From: a virus
Reading direction: 5' to 3' (one strand)
IMG/VR virus record: IMGVR_UViG_3300042090_001375
Span: 1 to 32,999 of that record
Length of the DNA: 32,999 nt
Part shown: in pieces, positions 1 through 9,300 of the stretch
How the letters are laid out: each line of letters opens with the position of its first letter
Position numbering within the stretch: position 1 is the first letter of the stretch
The notes under the pieces: generated by a model
Told to the model about the DNA's origin: nothing
The model's database searches: none
What the model saw: the letters and a program-made list of their open reading frames with translations, nothing else
Program-made: the position numbers and the translations under genes

Positions 1-3000
1 GAGGCAAGAAACAATGGAGCAGGGTCAGAAACTATCAACCGACTTACTAGAAACAGAGATGCCGCAATCAGTGATGTTAGCGATGCTCGTGTTTATAGCT
101 TGATTACCAAGGTGGGAGCACTAAACAATCCCGCTACAAGAGGTGCAGTAGATGATATCTATAGTACAGATCAGATATCGAGCAACAACAAGGCGGCATT
201 GCAAACAGCGGCAATTGCGGCTCTGGAAGCGTCTAGCGATATATCTCATTTTCAATTGACAAGAAATGGCAAACTTCAAGATACCCCTTCGAATAATACA
301 GCAGTAAATACAATAGCTACTGGAGTGAGAAACAGCATTACCAGTTTATCTCCACAACAGATACAAGGACTGAAGACATTACTTGACAAGAATCCGCAAG
401 CCGCTTTTGATTTTCTTCAACATCGTGGTGGATTATCTTGGGACGAAGTCAACTCTACCCACCCCAATTTTATAACGGATTCCGATACATATCCCGCATT
501 GGTAAAAGCTGGTATCACCAAAGCCATAAATACCAAACCAGATCTGGCAAGCACAACAAAAGCTGATGATGAGGCATCCAATGCCGCCGCCAACCTTACC
601 AAACAGATACGTGAGATGGCACAGTATTTCCAGATAGCGGCAAAAGTGGGAGAGGTTGTTACCCAAGGATTCATAAAGATAACAGATGCCATAAACAAAA
701 CCATACAGGCAACCACATTACAGACCAAGGCCGATGAGATTGCTCAACAAGGCGTCTTTGATCAAGCCAACATCAGAACGACATTTTCTAGTCAGATTTC
801 ACAAACCTCTCAAAGTGCACGTGCAGGACTATTGGGGGTACTAGGAAAATCTGGATTGGATGGCAGAGATCCCAATGTGCAGAGCCTGATCGACAAAGTA
901 GCAAATGCCAAAAGTATAAATGATTTTGTAGCGCTGCAAACATTGTTCAATTCCAGAGGGGGTACGCCAATTACCGGAGAAGGTGCAAACGAGTATTCCA
1001 AGCTGCTACAAGAGGCGGTTGACAAACTGAAAGAAATCAGTGTCAGCGAACAAGTTTCTCTTAGAGTGGCCAGTGTTACCAATGAGCTGTTGCAAATACA
1101 GAACACCAGCAAAGAACGCGATACACTGCTTTCTAACTCCAAGTACGATCCCGCACTTTTTAATCAGATAGAGCTAAGTAATCGCTTGGGAAATCTTGAT
1201 CAATTCTCTGGTTTTGGCCAGCAAAGTTTGTTAAATGCACAAAGCGGATTAAACTCCCTTGGACTTCCAGCCACACAAACATCCCTTGACTATGCTTCGG
1301 GTCTTCAGGAAGATCGTACTCGTAGCACATTGGCACGAATTCTCAGTAATCGGTTGGGTAGAAATGTTGGAACCGAAGATCAAGATCTTAAAAGTGCCGC
1401 GTTAAGTCTCAACCCCGACATACAGGGAAACTCTGCCCTGTCTTCGCAAATATTGGCTGCCGCAGATCCAAAAACAGGATTGTTGAATTTTGACGCTTCA
1501 AGCAGAATAAAAGCCGTGCAGACGTCTATTGGCGGTGGTGGTAGCTTAAGCGACTTCCAAAACACACTACAATTCGCCGGGCTAAGTACAACTGATAGCC
1601 TTCTGGCCACAGGGTTCAAAAGCGTAGTCGATGCGATCAAAGGCGCTGGAGGTGTTGTTGATGTTCTTAAGAATGGCAAGAACACATCGGCAAAGGATAC
1701 CGCCACAAGCACACAATCTAATCCAGCGACAGGATACACCATGGAACCGTTTGTTGTGGGTTCAAAAAACAATACCGCTTCACCATTGTTGTCGTCGTCC
1801 AACAATCCCTTTACAGGATTCTACACCGGTTTTCAGGGTGCTTCTACATCCTATACCACCGCTATTCAAGATATGGCAAATATAGGCGCTTCAGTTGCCG
1901 ATAGTATTCAGTCGCATTTCAACAGGCTCTGGGATGGTTTTGCGACAGGAACTGTAAAAAGCCGTATAGCGTTCAGAGAATTTGCCGCTGGTATTACTGG
2001 AGACGCTTCTAAGGCATTTGCTGATAAAGCATTTAGTCAGTTGTTCGGCGCTCTTTTTGGTCTTAATAGCAGTATAGGTACTGCCATTGGAAACTTTTTC
2101 AGTCCTAAAGGTTCAGCCAATGGCGGCGTCATCGGCATGGCCTCCGGCGGTAAGATTCCCGCCATGCTGACCGGCGGCGAATACTACATCAGCTCCGACG
2201 CTGCACGTAAGATCGGTTATACCCAGCTCAACGCCATGAATCGCGGATATGCAAGCGGCGGCCTTGTGATGGGCGGCTCCGGCGTGAAGGACGATGTCCC
2301 TGCCATGCTGGATGCAGGCAGCTTCATTCTCAAGAAGTCGGCTGTCCAACGCTACGGTGTCGGGCGGCTCAACTCTATGGTCAGGGGGGTTAGAAGGGCG
2401 GGTGGTGGTGCAGTGTTCATGGATCTGGGTGGAGATCCCTCCATGTCGGACATCACCCCCTTCGATACGCCTGACGCGAACAGTGTCCTTGGCGGCACAT
2501 CCGACGGTTTTTCAAGCATAGGAGGGTCGAGCGGCGTCAACTCCATATTCGGCAGTTTCAATGCGGCGGGTCTTGGTGTCAACCTTGCCGCCGGGGTATT
2601 ACTCAAGCTGATTGAAGGTCTTTTACAACCAAGGTACGGCCTGCTCGACACCGCCCAAACCACAGCAAACGCCAACAACATCAGGAACACCCAGCAGGGT
2701 TACTTCTCCAACCCGTCGTCGGTGCCCAACAACGTGCCGGGCTACGGGGGCAGCACGGGCGGCTTTGCCTATATGGTGCCGGATGGAAACGGAGGCTACC
2801 GTGTCGTCAATTACGGCGGCCCCGCCGCGTCAGTCACGAACTACAGCAGTAATGGCGGCATGATCTCCATGCAGGGTTATGATTCGGGCGGCACCGTGGG
2901 TCCCACGCCCGGCGCTCCATCCTCTTCCAGTGCTACTCCGCAGGTGGGCGTGCAGGTGATCGTGCATAACTATGGGGCAAGTGGTGGTGTGTCCGCCACG

Positions 3001-3156
3001 ACCCAAACACAGGGGTCTGATGCCCAAAGCAGGGATTTCGCCGCCAAGATGGGACAGCAGGTACAGGCAGCCGTACAGAAGCAACTACAGGAGGAGCTTC
3101 GTTCAGGTGGCCTGTTTTCTCAGCAGCGTCGTTACTTCCCAGCCACCCAGCAATAA
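1..3156 (+). CDS. Tail tape measure protein, C-terminal part (gene cut by window start)
   Basis: The frame is open from base 1 with no stop, so the 5' end lies outside the window; the TTG at 100 is only an internal codon. About 1,050 residues are visible. The N-terminal two thirds is helical, Gln/Ala/Ser rich and low in Cys, as in tape measure proteins, which set tail length and line the tube. Near the C-terminus are two copies of a glycine-rich unit (SGGKIPAMLTGG and KDDVPAMLDAG, each followed by an A-x4-G-x3-LNxM-RG segment), which I recognise from the C-terminal parts of many phage tape measure proteins. The next genes are gpM-, gpL-, gpK-, gpI- and gpJ-like, the order that follows tape measure gene H in lambda. 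Base composition shifts from AT-richer to GC-richer near 2105. The role is inferred from the C-terminal motif and synteny; the N-terminal transmembrane region cannot be checked. Confidence 0.85.
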   Translation, partial: EARNNGAGSETINRLTRNRDAAISDVSDARVYSLITKVGALNNPATRGAVDDIYSTDQISSNNKAALQTAAIAALEASSDISHFQLTRNGKLQDTPSNNTAVNTIATGVRNSITSLSPQQIQGLKTLLDKNPQAAFDFLQHRGGLSWDEVNSTHPNFITDSDTYPALVKAGITKAINTKPDLASTTKADDEASNAAANLTKQIREMAQYFQIAAKVGEVVTQGFIKITDAINKTIQATTLQTKADEIAQQGVFDQANIRTTFSSQISQTSQSARAGLLGVLGKSGLDGRDPNVQSLIDKVANAKSINDFVALQTLFNSRGGTPITGEGANEYSKLLQEAVDKLKEISVSEQVSLRVASVTNELLQIQNTSKERDTLLSNSKYDPALFNQIELSNRLGNLDQFSGFGQQSLLNAQSGLNSLGLPATQTSLDYASGLQEDRTRSTLARILSNRLGRNVGTEDQDLKSAALSLNPDIQGNSALSSQILAAADPKTGLLNFDASSRIKAVQTSIGGGGSLSDFQNTLQFAGLSTTDSLLATGFKSVVDAIKGAGGVVDVLKNGKNTSAKDTATSTQSNPATGYTMEPFVVGSKNNTASPLLSSSNNPFTGFYTGFQGASTSYTTAIQDMANIGASVADSIQSHFNRLWDGFATGTVKSRIAFREFAAGITGDASKAFADKAFSQLFGALFGLNSSIGTAIGNFFSPKGSANGGVIGMASGGKIPAMLTGGEYYISSDAARKIGYTQLNAMNRGYASGGLVMGGSGVKDDVPAMLDAGSFILKKSAVQRYGVGRLNSMVRGVRRAGGGAVFMDLGGDPSMSDITPFDTPDANSVLGGTSDGFSSIGGSSGVNSIFGSFNAAGLGVNLAAGVLLKLIEGLLQPRYGLLDTAQTTANANNIRNTQQGYFSNPSSVPNNVPGYGGSTGGFAYMVPDGNGGYRVVNYGGPAASVTNYSSNGGMISMQGYDSGGTVGPTPGAPSSSSATPQVGVQVIVHNYGASGGVSATTQTQGSDAQSRDFAAKMGQQVQAAVQKQLQEELRSGGLFSQQRRYFPATQQ
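2137..2409 (+). repeat. Two-copy glycine-rich unit in tape measure C-terminus
   Basis: The translated region holds two diverged copies of a unit of about 40-50 residues: SGG...PAMLTGG...ISSDAARKIG...LNAMNRG, then DDVPAMLDAG...LKKSAVQRYG...LNSMVRG. The unit recurs in tape measure C-termini and was used here to identify the gene. Confidence 0.7.
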
Positions 3157-3165
3157 CATCTAACC

Positions 3166-3921
3166 ATGGCCTACGTTTCCTACTACTTCGGACCCTACAA
3201 CGCTGGTATCACCTATTCACAGTTCGATATCCTGTGGGATGGTTACAACTACTACTACTCGACGCAACCCAACAACGTGGGTAACAACCCCTATGCAATC
3301 TACCAGTACAACCTGACGTCATATGGTCGATATCAGGACTTGGCCACGCTCACCTTCACCTATACTGGTGGACCCTCCTTTGCCCCCGGCAGCATGGTAT
3401 CCACCTCCGTAACAGCCGACGGCGGTTACAGCTATAACGGGATGATCACGCAGGGAAGCGCGGGCGCTGTCTCTGGTGTTGGCAGCGTGTCGTATATCAA
3501 CGCCGGATGGGACGAGCCAACCCTGTCAACCGCTGGCACTATCACCTCGATTGTCTGCCCCGCTTGGACAACCGGGTTCATGTTCATACCCAGCTATTCC
3601 TCCCCATACGAGAACCAGCAGGGCGTGATCTCCGCTCAGTTCGAACAGGGTTACGAGCAGCGGCAGGCGGCATCCATCAACCCCAACACGGACATATGGT
3701 CGTTGGCCTTCTTGGACAGAAGCTCCAAGGAGGCGCGTGCCATTCGTGTCTACACCCAAAACGCCGCTGGTGTATATTCCTTCCCCATCATGATCACCGA
3801 CCCCAACTTTGGAAACCAGCCGAACCAGAAGTTCATCACGGCTGCTGGTGTCAAGATCAATCCCAAGAGCTTCAATGTCAATGACGTGTCAGTACAGGTA
3901 AGACGAGTATTCGACCTATAA
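3166..3921 (+). CDS. Lambda gpM-like minor tail protein with extra N-terminal domains
   Basis: 251 aa, against about 109 aa for lambda gpM. The C-terminal about 100 residues match the gpM pattern: FEQGYEQRQAASINPN (compare the gpM-type FGDGYSQRAPxGLN segment), a Trp/Leu strand, and a closing NVNDVSVQVRRVFDL strand. gpM-family proteins join the tail tip complex at the distal end of the tube. The N-terminal about 140 residues are extra. Residues 10-45 (GPYNAGITYSQFDILWDG, then YYYSTQPNNVGNNP) look like a small carbohydrate-binding fold of the CBM5/12 type, and the next stretch resembles beta modules common in tail fibres. Start is ATG 10 nt after the tape measure stop, with a weak ribosome site. 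Position between tape measure and gpL homologues supports the call; the added domain is inference. Confidence 0.78.
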   Translation: MAYVSYYFGPYNAGITYSQFDILWDGYNYYYSTQPNNVGNNPYAIYQYNLTSYGRYQDLATLTFTYTGGPSFAPGSMVSTSVTADGGYSYNGMITQGSAGAVSGVGSVSYINAGWDEPTLSTAGTITSIVCPAWTTGFMFIPSYSSPYENQQGVISAQFEQGYEQRQAASINPNTDIWSLAFLDRSSKEARAIRVYTQNAAGVYSFPIMITDPNFGNQPNQKFITAAGVKINPKSFNVNDVSVQVRRVFDL

Positions 3922-3932
3922 CCCATAGGTCG
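3912..3932 (+). other. Intercistronic hairpin between gpM and gpL homologues
   Basis: Perfect 8-bp inverted repeat, CGACCTAT / ATAGGTCG with loop AACCC, spanning the stop codon of the gpM-like gene and ending just before the AAAGGA ribosome site of the gpL-like gene. There is no U-run after it, so it does not look like a terminator. It may stabilise or process the mRNA, or tune initiation of the next gene. Confidence 0.5.
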
Positions 3933-3951
3933 GCAAAGGAACGGAAATACA

Positions 3952-4881
3952 ATGCCAGAACAACTAGTACAGCAGGAAAGCATGAGGTTCACCCCCTCGA
4001 CTCTGGTGAGCCTATTCACGCTAAATGGACAAAACATTGGACTGGAAGAACCCTTCTACTTCTGCGATGGTGTGGCCAGCTCGTGGCAACCCATCGTGTT
4101 CAACGGTCAGGCTTATGCCCCCTTCCCGATTCTTGCCACCAAGTTCGGCTATGACGGCACTGGCAAACCTGTGCGCCCTACCCTGACCGCATCCAACATA
4201 AACGGGTTTGTGTCACAGCTGCTTTTGAACAACCAGAACCTCATCGGTGCCATGTTCATCAGGCAAAGAGTGTTTGCTCGCTTTCTGGATGCGGCAAACT
4301 TCCCCAACAATGTGAATCCATGGGGCACTCCAGATCCCACGGCGGCATACCCAGAGGAGATATGGTATGTGAACAGGAAGGTGCAGGAGAACCAGCAGCT
4401 GGTGGAATGGGAGCTTGCTTCCCTGTTCGAAACGGACGGGCTAAAGCTGCCGCGCCGTCAGATTATCTCCAACGTGTGCGGGGTCAAATATCGCGATCCC
4501 CTTACATGCGGTTATAGCGGCGTGCCGCTGGCGGATAAGAACAACATCCCGTTCATTGGAAGCTACTATGGCTTCTCGTCTCTAAACAATCGCGGATTGT
4601 GGAGCCCGAGCACCGGATACAACGCCGGGGATTACGTGTATATAGTCAGCAACCTGCCGCAGTTCTCGGGGTTGCGGATTTTCTATGTGTGTCTGGTTAA
4701 TGGAACAGCAGGCAATGCCAATTCTCCGATCAACAACCCCAGCGCGTGGGTTCAGGACTACTGTCCCAAATCCATTGCCGGATGCAAGATCAGATTCCCA
4801 GCCCCGGCCACGATCAGGGGAGGATTCTTTCCCGGCACCGCACAGGCACCTTGGATTTCCCAGCAGTCCCAACTGATCTAA
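3952..4881 (+). CDS. Lambda gpL-like tail tip protein (Fe-S cysteines) with CBM-like insertion
   Basis: 309 aa. The N-terminal part resembles phage minor tail protein L. Four cysteines are arranged as in the gpL family, which binds an iron-sulfur cluster: C176 and C186 (SNVCGVKYRDPLTCGYSG), then C271 and C278 (CPKSIAGCKIRF). The second spacing is C-x6-C. Between the pairs lies an insert of about 60 residues, larger than I recall for lambda gpL, carrying WSPSTGYNAGDYVYIVS, a YVC strand and NPSAW, which looks like a CBM5/12-type carbohydrate-binding module. AAAGGA about 11 nt upstream supports the ATG. The stop overlaps the next start by 1 nt (TAATG), so it is translationally coupled to the gpK homologue. 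The Fe-S family call is fairly safe; the CBM reading is inference from the W/Y/GD pattern. Confidence 0.85.
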   Translation: MPEQLVQQESMRFTPSTLVSLFTLNGQNIGLEEPFYFCDGVASSWQPIVFNGQAYAPFPILATKFGYDGTGKPVRPTLTASNINGFVSQLLLNNQNLIGAMFIRQRVFARFLDAANFPNNVNPWGTPDPTAAYPEEIWYVNRKVQENQQLVEWELASLFETDGLKLPRRQIISNVCGVKYRDPLTCGYSGVPLADKNNIPFIGSYYGFSSLNNRGLWSPSTGYNAGDYVYIVSNLPQFSGLRIFYVCLVNGTAGNANSPINNPSAWVQDYCPKSIAGCKIRFPAPATIRGGFFPGTAQAPWISQQSQLI

Positions 4882-5600
4882 TGCACACCAGACTAAAGCA
4901 GAGTATCATAGAATGGGCCAAGGTGTCTAATGAGGAAATCTGTGGGTTCTTATATGCCACAACCACAGAAGTCAAAGCGTATCCATGTGTCAATATCTCC
5001 CCCGACCCAAAGAACGAGTTCAAGATCGCCGTTGATGATCACCTTGCCTGCATCAAGCTGGGAACAGTCATGGGAGTCTATCACTCGCATCCCACCGGCC
5101 CCGCCGGGTTCAGCGAGGAGGACCTGTCCATTTCGGAAGAGGCTTCCCTGCCGTTTTACCTATACGATGTGGCGAGCGGGACATGGTCCGAATATCTGCC
5201 GTCAAGCTATTCCGTGAAACTGGAAGGCAGGCCGTTCTACTGGGGATTTGACGACTGCTATGGTGCCATCCGACATTATTATCGGGAAACACTGCGCTTA
5301 TATTTGAAGGACTATGACAGGGATGAGACTTTTGGTCCCAGCAAATCCATGGCAATTCTGGATCATTTTGTCGATGAAGGGTTTGTGTCTATTCCAGTGA
5401 CGGAAAAGATACGTCCTCATGACGCATTGCTGTTCGACATCTCCAAAAACTGCCCCCAACATTTGTCCGTTTTCGTAGGCAACCAGCGCATGTTCCATCA
5501 CCCTCTTAACATGCTGTCTAAGATCGAGCTGCTGGACGGCAGATATCTTAGCCATCTTTCTCACATATTGAGGCATAAAACACTGGTCGGTTCAGTGTAA
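4881..5600 (+). CDS. Lambda gpK-like tail assembly protein: JAMM peptidase plus NlpC/P60 domain
   Basis: 239 aa from the ATG at 4881, which overlaps the preceding stop by 1 nt. A longer reading from 4746 only runs into the upstream gene and is rejected. The N-terminal half is a JAB/MPN (JAMM) metallopeptidase: E19 in NEEICG, then H68-x-H70-P and S78-x2-D81, exactly the HxHx7SxxD zinc signature. The C-terminal half is an NlpC/P60 cysteine peptidase: C126 in WGFDDCYGAIRHYY and H194 in CPQHLSVFVG. In lambda, gpK has this two-domain layout and joins the tail tip; the NlpC/P60 half is thought to cut peptidoglycan and the JAMM half to process another tail component. All key residues are present, so both activities look intact. 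Confidence 0.9.
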   Translation: MHTRLKQSIIEWAKVSNEEICGFLYATTTEVKAYPCVNISPDPKNEFKIAVDDHLACIKLGTVMGVYHSHPTGPAGFSEEDLSISEEASLPFYLYDVASGTWSEYLPSSYSVKLEGRPFYWGFDDCYGAIRHYYRETLRLYLKDYDRDETFGPSKSMAILDHFVDEGFVSIPVTEKIRPHDALLFDISKNCPQHLSVFVGNQRMFHHPLNMLSKIELLDGRYLSHLSHILRHKTLVGSV

Positions 5601-5618
5601 TATCATATAAGGCACGGT

Positions 5619-6350
5619 ATGGCAGAAGGAATCACAGTACATTTGGGTGGCAGACTCGGCACTCTGTTCGGCAAGGAGTGGAAAGGTCTCTGCGTGTCTA
5701 GCCCCGCTGAGGCATTCAGAGCCATCGACATCAATACCAAGGGGCGTTTCAGACAGTATCTGGCCAAAGACCCCAAGAGAGAATATCATGTCACCATACA
5801 GAAGAAGAGCGCCGAGACTTGCTTGTCGGCTGAAGAGCTTAAGCACAGAACCGGAAACGGAGACATATACCTGTTACCGGCCATTCAGGGGCGCAATAAC
5901 GGGTGGGTGAAGATAGTTGCCGGAGCGGTGTTGGTGGTTATAGGAGTTGCAATAGATTACTTTTCTGGAGGAAGTTTGTCGTTGTTAGGTAATGCGTTTA
6001 TAGCCATGGGATCTTCTCTCATTCTTGGCGGTATTACTCAATTGCTTACTCCCATTCCCAAACAGAATCAACAGCTTCAATCCTACAACTTCCAAGGGAA
6101 TGCCACGACCGTGAATCAAGGTGGGTGCGTACCGATCTTCTATGGTCGTTACCTAATATCTCCAGTGCCGATCTGTGTGTCCTTCAGCGCTTCTGACATC
6201 AACTACTCAACCAACAACATACAGGGTGGCACTGTTACCTCCAGTTACTCCTCAAACGGCAACGGCGTTCAATACGGTCCCGGCGATACCACTTATCCCA
6301 CTGTCCCCGCGCCAATTGGCTTTGTGCCCCCATATTCAGGAGACGGCTAA
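5619..6350 (+). CDS. Lambda gpI-like tail assembly protein
   Basis: 243 aa, preceded by AAGG about 7 nt before the ATG. The N-terminal domain (residues 1-90) starts with a short beta strand and contains FRAIDINTKGRFRQYL and GDIYLLPAI, as in gpI-family proteins. Residues 96-143 are strongly hydrophobic and glycine-rich (two membrane-type segments), followed by TVNQGGCVPIFYGR, the TVxQGxPVPxxYGR signature of this family. The C-terminus is Ser/Tyr/Pro rich. gpI is needed for tail tip assembly and acts just before gpJ, and the gene lies 3 nt before the gpJ homologue. The hydrophobic block is typical of the family, but whether it enters a membrane is unknown. Confidence 0.85.
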   Translation: MAEGITVHLGGRLGTLFGKEWKGLCVSSPAEAFRAIDINTKGRFRQYLAKDPKREYHVTIQKKSAETCLSAEELKHRTGNGDIYLLPAIQGRNNGWVKIVAGAVLVVIGVAIDYFSGGSLSLLGNAFIAMGSSLILGGITQLLTPIPKQNQQLQSYNFQGNATTVNQGGCVPIFYGRYLISPVPICVSFSASDINYSTNNIQGGTVTSSYSSNGNGVQYGPGDTTYPTVPAPIGFVPPYSGDG

Positions 6351-6353
6351 CCC

Positions 6354-9300
6354 ATGGCAAGCACACCACAGGAAGCCCCCAACAACCTAATCTCGAACCC
6401 GTCGCTGAATATTCTCGATTTGCTCGGCGAGGGTCAGGTTCAGGGGTTTGTGATACAGAGCGGGCAGTATGGCTCTGACCCGCTCACCTCCACGTTCTAC
6501 GATAATGTGCCCGTCAGGAATCTGGACGGCAGCTACAACTTTGACGTGTCGGGGCAGGGCTTTCAGATGTCTTACACTCTGGGGACGACCGGGCAGGCAG
6601 CAATGCCGGGTTTTGCCAATGTCGAGAACATAGTTCCGCTAAGCTCTGATACTCAGGTAACCTATCCACCGACCGGTGCCGGAAACCAGAAGAACGTCAC
6701 AGTCACGTTCAACACGTCAATGTATCCCGATGCGGATTCTGTGCGTGTCACCATGCGTGTTCCAGCTCTTTATACAGTGGACGGCAATGGCAACGTCAAT
6801 GGATTCGATGTCAGCTATGCCATCAACATCTCCCTCAACAACGGGCCGTTTTACGAGCTGGACGCCGTCACGATACAAGGCAAGTGTACCAATCCCTATC
6901 TGCATTCGACAACATATGCACTGCCCAAAACGTCCCCCGCCTCTTCGTCTTACTCGTGGACAATAGTCATCACCAAGACGGATTTGGATGTGTTGTCCAC
7001 CAATACGGAAAACAGTCTGTACGTAGACTCCATAGGGATCATCTCTTCCAGCTCGCTCAACTATCCCAACAGCGTTCTGGTTGGCACCTTCATCGATGCT
7101 GATCAGTTCTCGCAGATACCCAACCGCGCCTATCTGATGGATGGGTTGTTGGTCAACGTTCCTGTTGGATACACACCAACATCCTATTCTCAAAACGCCT
7201 ACTTTACCCGCAACTGCTTCTTCAACAACGACAACCAGAACATCAACATAGACACGTATATCGATCCAAACGGCACCGGTTTGGCGGGAATGGCGGTTGG
7301 TATGCCCGTATATGGACCGGGATTACCGGCGGGTTGCGCGATCACATACATCCATAATTCTCCATCACCCGGATACTACTTCAGTATCAATCAGCCCACG
7401 ATTAGCGCGGAAAGCGGTATATCTCTTACGTTCCAGACCAACGGATTCACCCCAATTACCCCCGCCTCCTATCCCGACATATGGTACGGCAACTTCCAGA
7501 GCGGTGTGTGGACAGACAATCCAGCGTGGATCTTCTATGATCTGTTGACAAATTCGCGTTATGGTCTTGGTGATTTCATTCAACCCGAATGGGTGGACAA
7601 GTGGACGATGTATCAGATCGCGCAATACTGCGATCAACTGGTAGATAACGGTCAGGGAAACAGCGGTGTTGAGCCGCGTTTTGCGTGCAACATACATATT
7701 CAGCAACCCGACGACGCTTACAATGTCCTAATGAACTTTGCTTCCGTCTTCAGGGGCATGATATACTACGCTAACGGAACCATATACACAACCCAGCAAG
7801 ACGACAAGTCCCCTGTTTACGGATATACCAACGCCAACGTAATCAAGGGCCAATTCAGCTATGCCGATTCTGCCCGCAACACCCGTTCCACCGTCGCTCA
7901 GGTGCGGTGGAATGACCCCACCAATCTGTATCGTCAAAACGTTGCGTATGTGGAAGACACGGACGGAATCCTTCGTTATGGATACGTGTTGAAGGAATTG
8001 GCGGCAATCGGCTGCACGTCGCCGGGGCAGGCTTATCGTCTAGGGCAGTGGGCTCTTCTGGCCGAGCGCACCCTGACCGAGACAATCACCTTCCAAGTGG
8101 GGCTTGAGGGTCTTTACATCAGGCCGGGAGACGTGTTCAACGTCTACGACAACTTCCGAAACAACATGAATCAAGGTGGCAGGATAACGGGGTTCAGCCC
8201 GAACCTGCAAACCATGTATCTCGACAGGCCGGTGCTCATCGGCTCGGGGCTGAACTATAACTTTTCTGCCATCGTGCCCGCTTTGACATTGGACGATCCC
8301 GGCGCTAACGTGACGGGTTCTGATCAGATCAACCTGATACGCAACTCGCAGTTGCAGACGTGTGCGGTAACAAACACATACACCAATACGCCCACTACCG
8401 CTATCACACTTGCCACCCCCATGGGTACTGGCCTTTTTATCGGATCACCATGGATTTTGTCGGCAACCGGCGGCGGCAATATCTTCAATAACGCTTCCAT
8501 CTATCAGTGTCTAGCCACCAACGAGGTGCAACCCGGCATCATCGAGGTTGTCGGTCTTCAGTACAATACCGGATTGCTGACACTGGTCGAACAGAACTAT
8601 AACATCGTTCCCACCCCTCCGAACTCTGGCAACAACTCGCCGATCTCGCCGCCAACCGGTTTGAACATCGCCGCCGTTACCGGCATGTTCACCAATAGCG
8701 TGTTCTACTATTATCTATCTCTGGCGTGGAGCGGCACGTCTTCGACCAATCTTGCCTACTACGAAGTGTCTGGACAATCGTATGGCGGCGGTTGGGAAAT
8801 GATATATGACGGTTCGACCACGGGCACCTTCTACAACACGGAGACAACCGGATTGCAGAACTTCTTGGTTGCTTCCGTAAGCAAGGGTGGCATATACTCT
8901 CCGTGGTTGAGCGGGGCGTTTGAAATCGCCGCCAGCAATCCGCTTGGCACGCCACCCCTTTCCGGCATATACATATCGGCGGCGTATGATGACACGTATA
9001 TAGCCTCCAATGGTCAGTTCACCGGATATGTGGGCACGACTCCTACCTTCACTTGGGTGTTGCCACAGGACGAGAACGGCAACACGCTGGTAAACTTTGC
9101 CTACAACAACGGATTCCAGTTGTCACTGACCAGCTACAATGGCGTGACCACTTATGCCGGTCCATATTCCCTCGGACAAAACGTCACCAGCTGGACGGTC
9201 CCCACCGGGTTGCTCTATACCATGGGCGGCGGCTATCAGCGCGGGTTCAGGGTGGTCGTCAATAGTGTTGACGCGTTCGGTGTCGTTGTGAACGGCGCGA

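Noticed and set aside
4746-4880. N-terminal extension of the gpK-like gene
   Set aside because: It lies entirely inside the gpL-like gene, reads as low-likelihood sequence, and a coupled ATG at 4881 begins the JAMM domain at the usual distance.
5595-5600. GTGTAA on the + strand before the gpI-like gene
   Set aside because: It resembles the right-arm element (CAGTGTAATAT) but is made by the last Val codon and stop of gpK; one copy on this arm is not enough to call it.
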